Assembly (NCBI GenBank): GCA_029263015.1
Contig: JAJCYI010000066.1
Coordinates: 1-48,708, forward strand
Source: Saprospiraceae bacterium
Lineage (GTDB): Bacteria > Bacteroidota > Bacteroidia > Chitinophagales > Saprospiraceae
Direction: 5' to 3'
DNA length: 48,708 bases
How positions within the stretch are numbered: the stretch's first letter is position 1; each line of letters begins with the position of its first letter. A program made the translations under genes and the position numbers. Below, one piece after another: positions 16,720 to 26,007 of the stretch. The notes beneath the pieces were generated by a model. It was not told the origin of the DNA. It made no database searches and saw only the letters and a program-made list of their open reading frames with translations.

Positions 16720-18006
16720 ATGGTAATAGACGTGATTCTCGGCCTCCAGTGGGGCGACGAAGGGAAAGGAAAGATTGTTGATTATTTGGCGACCCAATAC
16801 GACGTGGTGGCCCGCTTTCAAGGCGGCCCCAACGCTGGGCACACCTTAAAATTCGACGGACAAAAATTTGTTCTCCATACCGTTCCCTCTGGTATTTTCA
16901 GGAAAGAATTAATCAACCTCATTGGCAATGGTGTGGTCATTGACCCGATCACTTTGCGGCGGGAACTTGGTGGCTTGAGAGAAGCTGGAGTCGAATATGC
17001 TGACCGCTTGCTGGTGGCCAAGAAGGCTCACCTTATCGTACCTACCCACCGCTACCTCGATGCCGCTTCGGAAACAGCGAAAGGCCATGCGAAAATTGGT
17101 TCCACATTAAAAGGAATCGGACCAACGTATATGGACAAGACTGGCCGGAACGGCCTGCGTGTCGGTGATATTTTGCTGGAAGAATTTCAGGAGCGATACA
17201 ATACTTTAAAACAAAAGCATCTTGGTCTTTTGGCAGCATTGCCCAACATAGATTTTGATCTGGAAACAGAGGAGAAAAAATGGTTCGAAGCACTGGACTC
17301 TTTACGCTCCTTGAAAATGGTGGATGGTGAATATTTTATCAACCAGCAATTGGCCGAAGGCAAAAGGGTGTTGGCTGAAGGCGCACAGGGTTCCATGCTC
17401 GACATTGACTTTGGCACCTATCCATTTGTTACTTCCTCCAATACTGTGACTGCTGGCGTTTGCAACGGACTTGGTGTGGCACCTAAAAACATCGGAGAGG
17501 TCATTGGCATAACCAAAGCTTATTGCACCAGGGTCGGCAGTGGTCCCTTCCCGACAGAACTGTTTGATGAAGATGGTGAATTTTTAAGAAAAGAAGGACA
17601 GGAGTTTGGTGCTACGACTGGCCGCCCCCGCCGTTGTGGTTGGATAGATTTGCCACAGTTGAAATACACTATTATGCTGAACGGCGTCACCCAGCTGGTC
17701 ATCACAAAAATTGATGTTTTAAATAAATTTGAAAAAATAAAAGCGGCTACCAAATATCGTTACGACGGCCAGGTCACGGATCGTTTGCCATACGATTTAT
17801 GCGGAGTGCCTGTAGAACCGTTGTACAAGTCGTACCCAGGTTGGAAACAAGCACTGGATGGGGTTATGGATTATGACGACTTGCCCGTAAATGCCAAAGC
17901 TTACCTTGCCACTTTGGAGCACCATTTAGGCGTTCCCATTACGATGGTTTCAACAGGGCCTGAGCGAAAGAGTTTGATTTTGAAAGGAGTGGAAGCGACT
18001 GTTTGA
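16720..18006 (+). CDS. purA: Adenylosuccinate synthetase
   Basis: 428 residues, the normal length. It joins IMP and aspartate using GTP to make adenylosuccinate, the first step of AMP synthesis, in the cytoplasm. Motifs: the GLQWGDEGKGKIVD loop with catalytic Asp, FQGGPNAGHT with catalytic His, IGSTLKGIGP, EGAQGSMLDIDFGTYP, TSSNT, GVCNGLG, TGRPRRCGW and the GTP-binding ITKIDVL. Nothing essential is missing. The start codon is fixed by the conserved N-terminus and lies directly after the 14-base tandem repeats, with no Shine-Dalgarno sequence. The repeats may control its translation. Confidence 0.97.
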   Translation: MVIDVILGLQWGDEGKGKIVDYLATQYDVVARFQGGPNAGHTLKFDGQKFVLHTVPSGIFRKELINLIGNGVVIDPITLRRELGGLREAGVEYADRLLVAKKAHLIVPTHRYLDAASETAKGHAKIGSTLKGIGPTYMDKTGRNGLRVGDILLEEFQERYNTLKQKHLGLLAALPNIDFDLETEEKKWFEALDSLRSLKMVDGEYFINQQLAEGKRVLAEGAQGSMLDIDFGTYPFVTSSNTVTAGVCNGLGVAPKNIGEVIGITKAYCTRVGSGPFPTELFDEDGEFLRKEGQEFGATTGRPRRCGWIDLPQLKYTIMLNGVTQLVITKIDVLNKFEKIKAATKYRYDGQVTDRLPYDLCGVPVEPLYKSYPGWKQALDGVMDYDDLPVNAKAYLATLEHHLGVPITMVSTGPERKSLILKGVEATV

Positions 18007-18069
18007 GAATTTTTTCAGACGGTTTAAATGCCTCAACAGCACTATAATTTAAATAGGATTATCCCCAAA

Positions 18070-18973
18070 ATGAAAAACCAAACCCCAAAAAGTAGTAGCA
18101 GACAATTGGACAGGAAGCGAGAAGGTAACTTCTACGATAAGATCATGAGGGAAAACCTGAAACAGATTTTCCTCCCTTTGGTTGAGAAGCAATTGCAGAT
18201 AAAAATCAAAAGTGTCAAACCTCTGTCCGACAAACAAGAAACCACATTAGAAAGGGAAACCGATGCTTTTTTGCTCATTGAAACCGACACAGGAGAAAAG
18301 TTTATTTTACACCTTGAATTCCAGGTCAAAGATGACCCAGACATGATTTATCGGATGATCGAGCATCATGGGCATTGAATTGAGGAAATACAAGATACCG
18401 ATCAAGCATGTTGTCATTTATTTGGGAGAAAGAGAACCGAAAATGATCACCCAATTGAAACCTGAAGAAGTATTTAGCTCTTTTGAAATGGTGAATGTGC
18501 ATAAATTCAAACCTGACAAGTGGTTGTCGTCCCAGGTGCCTGAAGAAATTATTTTGGCCGTTTTATCAGATTATCCGAAAAAAGATGCAGGGCGCATACT
18601 TGCCGCAATTTTTGATAAACTCAAGCGGGCATGCACCACCCCGAACAAGTTGGGCAAGTTCATCAAACAATTGATAATATTATCAAGACTGCGTAACTTA
18701 GAGTCCTTAACCATAAAAATTTCGGAAACCATGCCATTATTGATCGATATAGAAAAAGATGGGCTTTATCTCATGGGCCTTAAAAAAGGAAAAGAACTCC
18801 TTGAAATGGAGCAGCAAAAAGCGAATAACGAAAAGAAAGCCACCATTGTCAAAATGTTGGATGCTGGATTGAAAGTCGATCAAATAGCCAATTTTTTGAA
18901 CCTGTCGGAAAAAGAAGCTAAGACATTTTTAAAAGAAATAGAAAACGACAAAAAGGCAAAAAAGAAAAATTAG
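18070..18973 (+). pseudogene. Rpn-family (PD-(D/E)XK nuclease/transposase-like) gene broken by a frameshift
   Basis: Two overlapping frames make one family member. The first (from 18070, or 18028) carries FYDKIMRENLKQIFLPLVEK, TDAFLLIET and FILHLEFQ, the D...ExQ nuclease core. The second, starting near 18368, carries MGIELRKYKIPIKHVVIYLG and a charged C-terminus with KMLDAGLKVDQIANFLNLS. Dropping one G from GGG at 18370-18372 joins them as EHHGIELRKYK, a normal continuation. So this is a one-base insertion: recent inactivation, a sequencing error, or much less likely programmed slippage. Intact relatives stimulate recombination or act as mobile nucleases. It follows purA by 63 bases. Confidence 0.8.
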
Positions 18974-19004
18974 TAACACCTGCCAGTATCTTTTTCTCCA
19001 TCTG

Positions 19005-20060
19005 ATGTCCATACTCAAACTTGTAGAATACAGCATCTTCATCGGCAAGGCCGATCCTGAACTTTCCCAAATAATTTCGCAGGACAATTATTCAAAAATA
19101 GCTATTTTAGTGGATGAAAATACCCGCCAGCATTGCCTGCCCGTGTTATTGAAAAATATCGAAATCGAGCATAGTATTATCGAAATACCTGCGGGGGAGC
19201 AGCATAAAAACCTGAGTTCATGTCGCCATATTTGGGAAGAAATGATGCTGCAGGGGATGGATCGACATTCGCTTCTGCTCAACCTCGGCGGCGGAGTCAT
19301 TGGCGATATGGGTGGCTTTTGTGCCGCAACTTATATGCGGGGCATTGACTTTGTGCAAATACCGACAACCCTGCTTGCGCAAGTCGATGCTTCAATAGGC
19401 GGCAAACTCGGCATTGATTTCAACTTGGTCAAAAACAGCATTGGCCTTTTCAAAAATCCAAAAGCCGTTTTTGTTAACCCTGTCTTTTTGCAAACCCTAC
19501 CAGAGAGTGAAATCTGGAGTGGCTTCGCTGAAGTTTTCAAACATGCACTTATTGCCGATGCTGACCTGTGGCACGATCTGCAAAAAGTAACCAGTCTTTC
19601 AGCATTGGATTGGCAGCCGTTGTTGGCTCGCTCGCTCCGCATCAAAAAACAGGTGGTGGAGATAGACCCTTATGAAAAAGGCCTTCGCAAAGCCCTGAAT
19701 TTTGGGCACACCATTGGACATGCGGTGGAGAGTTTTTCATTCAGTGCGGATAAGCCCTTGCTACATGGCGAAGCTGTTGCCATTGGCATTGTCTGCGAAA
19801 GCTGGCTATCGAACAAAGAAGGAGGACTCTCTCAAAAATCGCTTGAACAGATAGCGGCTTTTGTAAAGAAACGCTATCCATCTTTTTCTTTTCAGGAAAA
19901 AGATTTCCCAAGGATAATGGAGTTTATGAAGAAGGACAAGAAAAACCGGGACGGTCGCATCAACTTTACCTTTATCCCAGAGGTCGGGAAAGTCGAATGG
20001 GATCAATATTGTGAAGAAGAAATTATTAGAGAAAGTTTGAGGTATTACCTTTCTATATAG
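19005..20060 (+). CDS. aroB: 3-dehydroquinate synthase
   Basis: 351 residues, normal length. It converts DAHP to 3-dehydroquinate in the shikimate pathway with NAD and a divalent metal. Motifs: PAGEQHKNL, LNLGGGVIGDMGGF (NAD site), MRGIDFVQIPTTLLAQVDASIGGKLGID (cut into the typical RG, PTTLLAQVD and GGK pieces), GFAEVFKHALI with the metal-binding Glu, and FGHTIGHAVE with a His ligand. No other aro gene is nearby. It begins 31 bases after the broken Rpn gene and may share its transcript. No own promoter is obvious. Confidence 0.96.
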   Translation: MSILKLVEYSIFIGKADPELSQIISQDNYSKIAILVDENTRQHCLPVLLKNIEIEHSIIEIPAGEQHKNLSSCRHIWEEMMLQGMDRHSLLLNLGGGVIGDMGGFCAATYMRGIDFVQIPTTLLAQVDASIGGKLGIDFNLVKNSIGLFKNPKAVFVNPVFLQTLPESEIWSGFAEVFKHALIADADLWHDLQKVTSLSALDWQPLLARSLRIKKQVVEIDPYEKGLRKALNFGHTIGHAVESFSFSADKPLLHGEAVAIGIVCESWLSNKEGGLSQKSLEQIAAFVKKRYPSFSFQEKDFPRIMEFMKKDKKNRDGRINFTFIPEVGKVEWDQYCEEEIIRESLRYYLSI

Positions 20061-20099
20061 CAAGAAAATTTCCAGTTACGACCAACCAGATAGTCTCCT

Positions 20100-20107
20100 T
20101 ACCTTTG
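20100..20107 (+). promoter_or_regulatory. Likely -7 element for prfC
   Basis: TACCTTTG matches TAnnTTTG and sits 19 bases before the ATG at 20127, giving a very short leader. The upstream -33 position has only TTA (20075-20077). Confidence 0.35.
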
Positions 20108-20126
20108 CGCCCCAATTTCAAAAAAA

Positions 20127-21719
20127 ATGTCATTGATCAAAGAAATAGAAAAACGCAAGACCTTCGGAATCATCTCTCACCCAGATGCCGGAAAAACGAC
20201 CCTGACTGAAAAACTGCTCTTGTTCGGAGGGGCCATACAGACAGCAGGTGCAGTGAAATCCAATAAGATCAAACGCACCACGGTTTCCGATTTTATGGAA
20301 ATTGAAAAGCAGCGGGGAATCTCTGTGGCGACTTCGGTAATGGCTTTTGAATACCGTGACAAAAAAATCAATATACTCGATACGCCGGGCCACCAAGATT
20401 TTGCGGAAGATACATACCGGACCCTGACGGCAGTGGACAGTGCCATCGTGGTAATCGATGTGGCAAAAGGGGTAGAGGCACAGACCGAAAAACTGGTGAA
20501 TGTTTGCCGTAGGCGAAGTACTCCGATCATTGTTTTTATCAATAAATTAGACAGGGAAGGAAGAGATGGGTTCGACTTGTTGGATGAATTGGAACAAAAA
20601 CTTGATCTCATCGTGCGGCCGTTGAGCTGGCCGGTAGGCATGGGACAATCCTTCCAGGGAGTCTATAGTTTGTATGAACAAAAGCTCGTCTTGTTTAGGC
20701 CGCATGGCAAACAAGCGGCAGATGAAGTGATCGAATTCAGCGACCTCGACTCTCCTGAATTAGAAAACCACATCGGTGAGCAGGCTGCAAAAACCCTGCG
20801 GGAAGAGATAACGATGATTGAAGAGGTCTATCCGCCATTCGACAAGGATGACTATATGGAAGGCCTATTGTCACCTGTGTTTTTTGGCTCTGCCGTCAAC
20901 AATTTTGGTGTGCGGGAATTGCTCGATTGCTTTGTGGATATTGCCCCGACTCCCCTTCCCCGACCGACTGAAGAAAGGGAAGTTGACCCAGCTGAAAAAA
21001 ATTTCACGGGATTTGTCTTTAAGATCCACGCAAATATTGACCCCCGCCATCGCGACCGAATCGCTTTTTTGCGCATCTGTTCTGGCACTTTCGAGCGGAA
21101 CACCAATTACCTCCATGTGCGCCACGGCAAAAAAGTCCGGTTTTCCAATCCCACAAGTTTCATGGCCTCCAAAAAAGAAATCGTGGACAAGGCATTTCCA
21201 GGCGACGTGGTCGGTCTGTACGATACTGGCAATTTCAAAATTGGAGATACATTGACAGAGGGGGAAGAGTTGCACTTTACAGGCATTCCAAGTTTTTCAC
21301 CAGAGCAGTTTCGTTATGTTGAAAACGGAGACCCGATGAAAGCAAAACAGCTTGCCAAAGGCATCAGGCAATTAATGGACGAAGGGGTGGCCCAGCTTTT
21401 CGTTAAAGAAAATAATAACAGAAAAATTATCGGGACGGTAGGCGCCCTGCAATTTGAGGTGATCCAGTATCGTCTTGAGCACGAGTATGGCGCCAAGTGC
21501 GTTTACGAACCAACCAACATGCACAAAGCTTGTTGGGTGACTTGCGATGACGACAAAGCTTTTAAAGAATTTCATGTTCGCCGCAAAAAAGATTTGGCTC
21601 GTGACAAGGACGGCAACTTGGTGTTCCTGGCAGAAAGTGCGTGGGCATTGAAAATGGCCCAGGACAACCACCCTGAAGTGGAGTTTTATTTCACAAGCGA
21701 CATGCGGAAGGAGCAATAA
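20127..21719 (+). CDS. prfC: Peptide chain release factor 3
   Basis: 530 residues, normal for RF3. It is a translational GTPase that removes RF1/RF2 from the ribosome after peptide release. G motifs: [15 protein letters not shown] (G1), [10 protein letters not shown] (G2), [12 protein letters not shown] (G3), NKLDREGRD (G4). The RF3-specific parts follow: [25 protein letters not shown] (quoted only to identify the domain II start at FVFKIHAN), and the C-terminal [18 protein letters not shown]. The 18-base-pair terminator after it is shared with the convergent small membrane protein gene. Confidence 0.97.
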   Translation: MSLIKEIEKRKTFGIISHPDAGKTTLTEKLLLFGGAIQTAGAVKSNKIKRTTVSDFMEIEKQRGISVATSVMAFEYRDKKINILDTPGHQDFAEDTYRTLTAVDSAIVVIDVAKGVEAQTEKLVNVCRRRSTPIIVFINKLDREGRDGFDLLDELEQKLDLIVRPLSWPVGMGQSFQGVYSLYEQKLVLFRPHGKQAADEVIEFSDLDSPELENHIGEQAAKTLREEITMIEEVYPPFDKDDYMEGLLSPVFFGSAVNNFGVRELLDCFVDIAPTPLPRPTEEREVDPAEKNFTGFVFKIHANIDPRHRDRIAFLRICSGTFERNTNYLHVRHGKKVRFSNPTSFMASKKEIVDKAFPGDVVGLYDTGNFKIGDTLTEGEELHFTGIPSFSPEQFRYVENGDPMKAKQLAKGIRQLMDEGVAQLFVKENNNRKIIGTVGALQFEVIQYRLEHEYGAKCVYEPTNMHKACWVTCDDDKAFKEFHVRRKKDLARDKDGNLVFLAESAWALKMAQDNHPEVEFYFTSDMRKEQ

Positions 21720-21748
21720 CGGTTTACTTTTGGAACGGGATAGAAATG

Positions 21749-21788
21749 AAAAGAGCCTTGCTGTGACAACTCACAGCAAGGCTCTTTT
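21749..21788. terminator. Strong bidirectional intrinsic terminator
   Basis: A perfect 18-base inverted repeat (21749-21766 and 21771-21788) has loop CAAC, a GAGCCTTGCTGTGA core and A/T ends. It lies between prfC and the opposing 41-residue protein gene and can end transcripts from both sides. Confidence 0.92.
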
Positions 21789-21806
21789 AAAAATGGTTTT
21801 GATTGG

Positions 21807-21932
21807 TTAAAAAACCAATTTGCTATTTACCTGATAAAGGTAAATCAATAGGACGACAAATAGCAGGAAGTAGATGATGAACCACATCATGAATTTGCCT
21901 TTTTTACCTTCGTTTTCAATATGATCTGACAT
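21807..21932 (-). CDS. 41-residue single-span membrane protein
   Basis: From the ATG at 21932 the product has a charged head (MSDHIENEGKKGK) and one strongly hydrophobic segment (residues 17-33), then a short polar tail. A frame extending to 22001 would add 23 polar residues before the Met and would overlap the promoter, so it is rejected. The gene has its own well-matched promoter at 21971-22002 and ends near a strong terminator, which together argue that it is real. No family is recognised. Small one-span proteins of this kind often assist membrane complexes; no partner is indicated here. Confidence 0.6.
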   Translation of the reverse strand: MSDHIENEGKKGKFMMWFIIYFLLFVVLLIYLYQVNSKLVF

Positions 21933-21970
21933 GATTATATTTTTTTGTGAATTATTTTTATTGCGCAGCG

Positions 21971-22002
21971 CAAAAGTACATTGTGACTTATTAGTTTCCA
22001 AA
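21971..22002 (-). promoter_or_regulatory. Promoter of the 41-residue membrane protein gene
   Basis: On the minus strand: TTTG (22002-21999), a 20-base spacer, TACTTTTG (21978-21971). This matches the Bacteroidota consensus fully. Transcription should start near 21965, about 33 bases before the ATG. Confidence 0.62.
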
Positions 22003-22045
22003 TTCTGACCTTTTTCAAAATTGGTCTAAACAAATAGGGTAATCG

Positions 22046-22089
22046 GAAGTTGTACTTCCCGAACAGCCGCCCCCCAGAAGTACAAGTTC
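22046..22089 (+). promoter_or_regulatory. Inverted repeat upstream of dtd
   Basis: GAAGTTGTACTTC (22046-22058) and GAAGTACAAGTTC (22077-22089) pair at 12 of 13 positions around an 18-base C-rich loop. It lies 35 bases before the dtd start. It may be a regulator site or an RNA hairpin in the leader. Confidence 0.45.
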
Positions 22090-22124
22090 TCGTTACAACA
22101 AAACATAGGATAAAAATCAATACC

Positions 22125-22577
22125 ATGCGAGTAGTCATCCAACGAGTTTCCGAAGCATCCGTCACGATAGAAGAAAAGATAAATGCCCAAATCAATTTGG
22201 GCCTGCTGATCCTGCTCGGGATTGAAGAAACCGATGGACAAGATGATATTGACTGGCTCTGCAAAAAAATTAGCCAGTTGCGCATATTTGGTGATGAAGA
22301 TGGAAAAATGAATCGCTCTGTTCAAGATGTGGGCGGCGAAATGATTGTGGTCAGTCAATTCACCCTCCACGCCAGCACCCGCAAAGGCAACCGGCCTTCT
22401 TACATTCAAGCGGCCAAACCGGCTGTTGCCATTCCCCTTTATGAAAAATTTGTGGAAACGCTCCGTACCGTTTCAGGGTTGGCAGTTGGGACAGGTAAAT
22501 TTGGAGCGGACATGAAGGTGGCATTATTAAATGATGGGCCAGTGACTATTGTAATGGATTCGAAAATTAAAGCGTGA
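22125..22577 (+). CDS. dtd: D-aminoacyl-tRNA deacylase
   Basis: 150 residues from the ATG at 22125, where the conserved [13 protein letters not shown] begins; the frame opens earlier at 22050 but that part is not family-like. It frees tRNA from wrongly attached D-amino acids. Motifs: [20 protein letters not shown] (the SQFT element with catalytic Thr), KGNRPSY and the GPVTIVMDS end, which includes the GP motif that excludes L-amino acids. Length is normal. It is transcribed divergently from the 41-residue membrane protein gene. Confidence 0.95.
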   Translation: MRVVIQRVSEASVTIEEKINAQINLGLLILLGIEETDGQDDIDWLCKKISQLRIFGDEDGKMNRSVQDVGGEMIVVSQFTLHASTRKGNRPSYIQAAKPAVAIPLYEKFVETLRTVSGLAVGTGKFGADMKVALLNDGPVTIVMDSKIKA

Positions 22578-22973
22578 GGAGGGATAAAGTCCAGTTATGT
22601 AGTGCCTGGACAGAAATTCCAAACATACAGGTAATCAATGAGTTACAATGATTATAGCACTCGAATGTTATTTTAATTTATTTTAATCCAAATATAAAAA
22701 ATACTGTAAATCAACATTTTGTAAAACAAGACATTTTTGGCTGTAAATTATTCGATTTTATTCAAAATTATTCGAGACCCTATATGAGGCTGAAATTCAA
22801 TGATAGCAAGGCTTTCAGGGTTTCCGTTCAGACACTATTTACTCTGTTTATTTTACTTGCGCAAGGTACAAAATCATCAAACAATTCAATCATCTACCCA
22901 TTTTACCCCATATGGGCGATTTCACGCCACGCCCATTTCCGTGAAATTTGTGCAACACCAAATTTTACGACCT
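22578..22973. other. AT-rich gap of 396 bases before the T9SS cargo gene
   Basis: No coding frame is supported. The stretch 22660-22780 is very AT-rich. It contains two copies of AAATTATTCGA (22745-22755 and 22765-22775), exactly 20 bases apart, which could be a two-site operator facing one side of the helix. No promoter fitting TTTG-N19-TAnnTTTG was found. The gene start at 22974 is preceded by a long untranslated part with apparent but unsupported open frames. Confidence 0.45.
22745..22775 (+). promoter_or_regulatory. Direct repeat pair AAATTATTCGA, possible operator
   Basis: Two identical 11-base copies with a 20-base period (about two helical turns) lie some 200 bases before the T9SS cargo start. 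The binding factor is unknown. Confidence 0.4.
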
Positions 22974-24089
22974 ATGCATACTTTTACAAAATTGTTGTTT
23001 TCAAAAAAAATCATTTTCAGCTTATTTGTCCTATGGATTTGTGCGGGCCTTACAGCGCAAATTACCATCAACGAGAATGTCGTTACCGACGACCTTGGCA
23101 AAACCATCAAAACTGTTTTGTATGAAACGAACCTCGGCATCAGTGGGCAACTGTCGCCTCTCGTCAATGCAGCTGGAGCCAATCAAACGTGGGATTTTTC
23201 CGACTTAAACTATGTGGACTCGACCGTCATCTTCGAAGAATTGATGACCATTGCACCTAACGATCCATATATTAACGACCCGAACCTTGCAGGCTCGACC
23301 TTCGTTTGGAAAGAAACCGTTCCACCAGTAACGGGAGGTTTGCCAGATACCGTTTTCCAGTACCGTTATGGAACATTACAAGGGGGCACTTGGCTCATGA
23401 AAGGTGCGGTTACCGTTGCGGATATAGATGGGGATGGCACGGTGGACAACTTCTTGCAATGGTTTTCGCCACCCAGCCTTCAAGTGCAGTTCCCTGTTAC
23501 TTTTGGTTCTGAATGGCACGACACGACCAGCTTAAAGCAGGATTTTATGGGCACGGTATTCACTTCCGCCATCATGCTCGATTCCAATTGGGTAGATGGG
23601 TGGGGGACACTCATCACGCCTACTGGTTCTGCTCCTGCCTTGCGGATACGAGACAAAGTCATCGACAGTGTTCCGAACGCGCCTATTGTAGATGTCAGCA
23701 ACAGCCTTGATTTTCAATCTGCTGATGGTAGCCAGTCTGCATCAATCGTTATCGAGGACGGGCGGGCATTTTATAGGGTGCGGACAGTGATAGGCGGCAC
23801 TACCCCAACTTTGGACCTGCCTTCGTTCAGCTTTCGGTTGGAGCAAAATTATCCGAACCCATTTAGTGAAAACACAACTGTTGTTTTTTCTATGGAAAAA
23901 GCTGAAAAAGCGAGACTCAGGGTGGTTGACATGAAAGGGGAAACCTGTGAGGTATTAGCCGATCAATTATTTCAAGCTGGACACCAGGAGTTGGAATGGA
24001 CACCGAATAACTTACCATCGGGAATGTACATCCTGGAAATGAAGGTGGGTAATATGATACAGCACCGGATGCTCAATTTGCAGAATTAG
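22974..24089 (+). CDS. Secreted protein with a T9SS type A sorting domain
   Basis: 371 residues from the ATG at 22974, chosen because it gives a clean signal peptide (about 28 residues, ending near LTAQ). The middle (30-285) is a beta-rich domain of unknown function with many Asp/Thr/Trp residues. The last 85 residues hold the T9SS signature: LEQNYPNPFSENT, then ARLRVVDMKGE and LPSGMYILEMKVGN. The protein should be exported by Sec, pass the outer membrane by T9SS and be surface-attached or released. PorX at 46329 supports an active T9SS. Its 3' end overlaps the opposite pyruvate kinase-like gene by 17 bases. Confidence 0.88.
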   Translation: MHTFTKLLFSKKIIFSLFVLWICAGLTAQITINENVVTDDLGKTIKTVLYETNLGISGQLSPLVNAAGANQTWDFSDLNYVDSTVIFEELMTIAPNDPYINDPNLAGSTFVWKETVPPVTGGLPDTVFQYRYGTLQGGTWLMKGAVTVADIDGDGTVDNFLQWFSPPSLQVQFPVTFGSEWHDTTSLKQDFMGTVFTSAIMLDSNWVDGWGTLITPTGSAPALRIRDKVIDSVPNAPIVDVSNSLDFQSADGSQSASIVIEDGRAFYRVRTVIGGTTPTLDLPSFSFRLEQNYPNPFSENTTVVFSMEKAEKARLRVVDMKGETCEVLADQLFQAGHQELEWTPNNLPSGMYILEMKVGNMIQHRMLNLQN

Positions 24090-25977
24090 TTTGACGCTTG
24101 TCCGCTTTTTCCATCATTGGGGACATCGCTGCGTTTTTCTCCCAAAAAGATTCCATGTCTCCTAAAATGGAGTCAAGCAAGCGAATGGCCTCAAGGATAA
24201 ACGGCCCCTTGTTCAGCATCACGCAATCTGCCCTTTGGGACATGACAACATCAGTGATTTCAGAGCGGGAGGGAATACCTTTTTTTGCCAGGCCTTCCAA
24301 TACCTGCGTCGCCCAGATGTCGGTAACATGGGCGGCCTGGCAAAGCGAAAGGATTTCTTCTTGCACCCTTCCGATGTTTTTCCAGCCGGTTTCGATGGCC
24401 AGGTCACCACGGGCGATCATCACACCGATAGGGTAAACTTGCATGGCCTCTAACAAGATTCTGGTGAGCTGGTCATAACCGCTTTTGGTTTCTATCTTCA
24501 AAATAATACCAAGCTTGTTCTTGGCATTTAATCGTTCCAGTTCAACTAATAATTCCTGTACATCTTGTGGCCGGTTCACAAAAGAAAAATTGACAACATC
24601 GGCGTGTTCGACCACGAAGGGTAAATCTTTTTTATCCTTTTCCGTTAAGCCGCTAATAGTAAGCTTGGTGTCGGGGAGATTTATTCCTTTTTCGGAGCGG
24701 AGCTTGGCAGTGCCACCTGAAGCATGGATTATTTCGATCACCATGCTTTCGCTGGTTTTCTTTCTAATGACACCTTCTATTTTACCGTCATCAAATAAAA
24801 TGCGGTCACCGATGTTGACTTGCTTAAATATAGCAGGGGCGGTGCAGGATATATGGGCTTTTGCGATGAGTTTGCCAGCTTCGTTATAATGTGCGGGTTC
24901 ACCGAGCAAAGATTCTTTGTCGAGGCGGAGCTGGTCGCCTGCTTTTAACAAGATCGGCACTTCAACTGGCATTATTTCACCGATATAAATTGCTTTACTT
25001 TCTTTGTTTATATCAGTAAACAAGGGCATGCCTTCCTCAATAAAAGTGGTCTTATTGCAATGTGCAAGCAATCCTTTTTTTTGTTTTTCTATTAATTGGA
25101 AAGTACGTTTTTTATTCCTGGCATCTTGAAAATACAAGGTTTCATTCCCGGTCAATTTATCAACTTCTTTCTGGCTGATGGGCACATGAATATGTCCTGG
25201 CTTTGGTTCGTCGCTGATCCAAATTAGCGATGGGTTCTTGATTCGCCCATAGTCGTCTTTTGGTGGCCTAATTTTTTTGACCTTGGGGCCTTGCACAAGA
25301 ACGCCGGTCCGAATTTTTGGTCCTGCAAGGTCCATGGCTATTTTGCATTTTTTTCTTAACGCTTTCGATGCTCGCCGGATATTATCAATGATTTTTTTCC
25401 ATGTTTCAGGATCATCATGGGCACAGTTGATCCGGGCGCAATTCATGCCAGCTTTCAGCATGTCCAGCACCATTTGGTAGTCGTTGGCAGCGGTGTTTGG
25501 CATTGTCACCATGATGCGGGTCCTTCGACTTTTTGTGCGATAACCGAGCAACTTTTTTGCATTGGTTTTTTGCGTATTGTTCCCTTTTTTAAACGATAGC
25601 TCACTGGAGGGTATTTCCAAAGGGGCATTGAGGAGGATTGCTTGCAGAATGGCCCGGGTGGTGTATAAATTGGCCAATACATGCGGCTGCGATGTCGCCA
25701 ACCTCGACAGCCCCATGTTGCCTAATCTTTTTTGTAAACCTCTTAAATCACGTGTGCGCAATACGCGGTAGTGCAATAGGTTGTAAACACTTTTTTTGTG
25801 GGCGGGGTGGATCTTGTCCAGCACATTTTTAAAATCATTTTCTACAGCCTTTGCTTTCACTATGATCGCATCTATCTTAGCGATCATCTCTTTTAATTTC
25901 AGTTGTTTTTTTAGCACTTTATTTAATTTTGGGCGATTGCTTTTCTTTGACTGTTTGTAACCACTTGCAAAGTCCAT
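24073..25977 (-). CDS. Pyruvate kinase-like protein with N-terminal extension and no C-terminal domain
   Basis: 634 residues. The first 150 are helical, basic and unlike pyruvate kinase. The barrel begins near 152 (TRIMVTMP, AGMNCARINCAH) and continues with AMDLAGPKIRTG, ADVVNFSFVNRPQDV, ILKIETKSGYDQL, GVMIARGDLAIETGW, ATQVLEGLAKKG and PSRSEITDVVMSQRADCVML. The catalytic-core motifs for Mg and phosphoenolpyruvate are mostly present, but the N-x-S-H potassium/ATP loop reads NCAH. An insertion of about 90 residues lies in the B-domain region, and the C-terminal allosteric domain is missing. It may still make pyruvate and ATP, but another substrate is possible. It lies 30 bases after the TonB-like gene. 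Confidence 0.82.
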   Translation of the reverse strand: MDFASGYKQSKKSNRPKLNKVLKKQLKLKEMIAKIDAIIVKAKAVENDFKNVLDKIHPAHKKSVYNLLHYRVLRTRDLRGLQKRLGNMGLSRLATSQPHVLANLYTTRAILQAILLNAPLEIPSSELSFKKGNNTQKTNAKKLLGYRTKSRRTRIMVTMPNTAANDYQMVLDMLKAGMNCARINCAHDDPETWKKIIDNIRRASKALRKKCKIAMDLAGPKIRTGVLVQGPKVKKIRPPKDDYGRIKNPSLIWISDEPKPGHIHVPISQKEVDKLTGNETLYFQDARNKKRTFQLIEKQKKGLLAHCNKTTFIEEGMPLFTDINKESKAIYIGEIMPVEVPILLKAGDQLRLDKESLLGEPAHYNEAGKLIAKAHISCTAPAIFKQVNIGDRILFDDGKIEGVIRKKTSESMVIEIIHASGGTAKLRSEKGINLPDTKLTISGLTEKDKKDLPFVVEHADVVNFSFVNRPQDVQELLVELERLNAKNKLGIILKIETKSGYDQLTRILLEAMQVYPIGVMIARGDLAIETGWKNIGRVQEEILSLCQAAHVTDIWATQVLEGLAKKGIPSRSEITDVVMSQRADCVMLNKGPFILEAIRLLDSILGDMESFWEKNAAMSPMMEKADKRQTNSAN

Positions 25978-26007
25978 TAACTTTGATTGGGGCAGTCTCG
26001 GAATGCA

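Noticed and set aside
18028-18378. Stand-alone 116-residue protein
   Set aside because: It is the first part of a frameshifted Rpn-type gene; the second part continues in the next frame.
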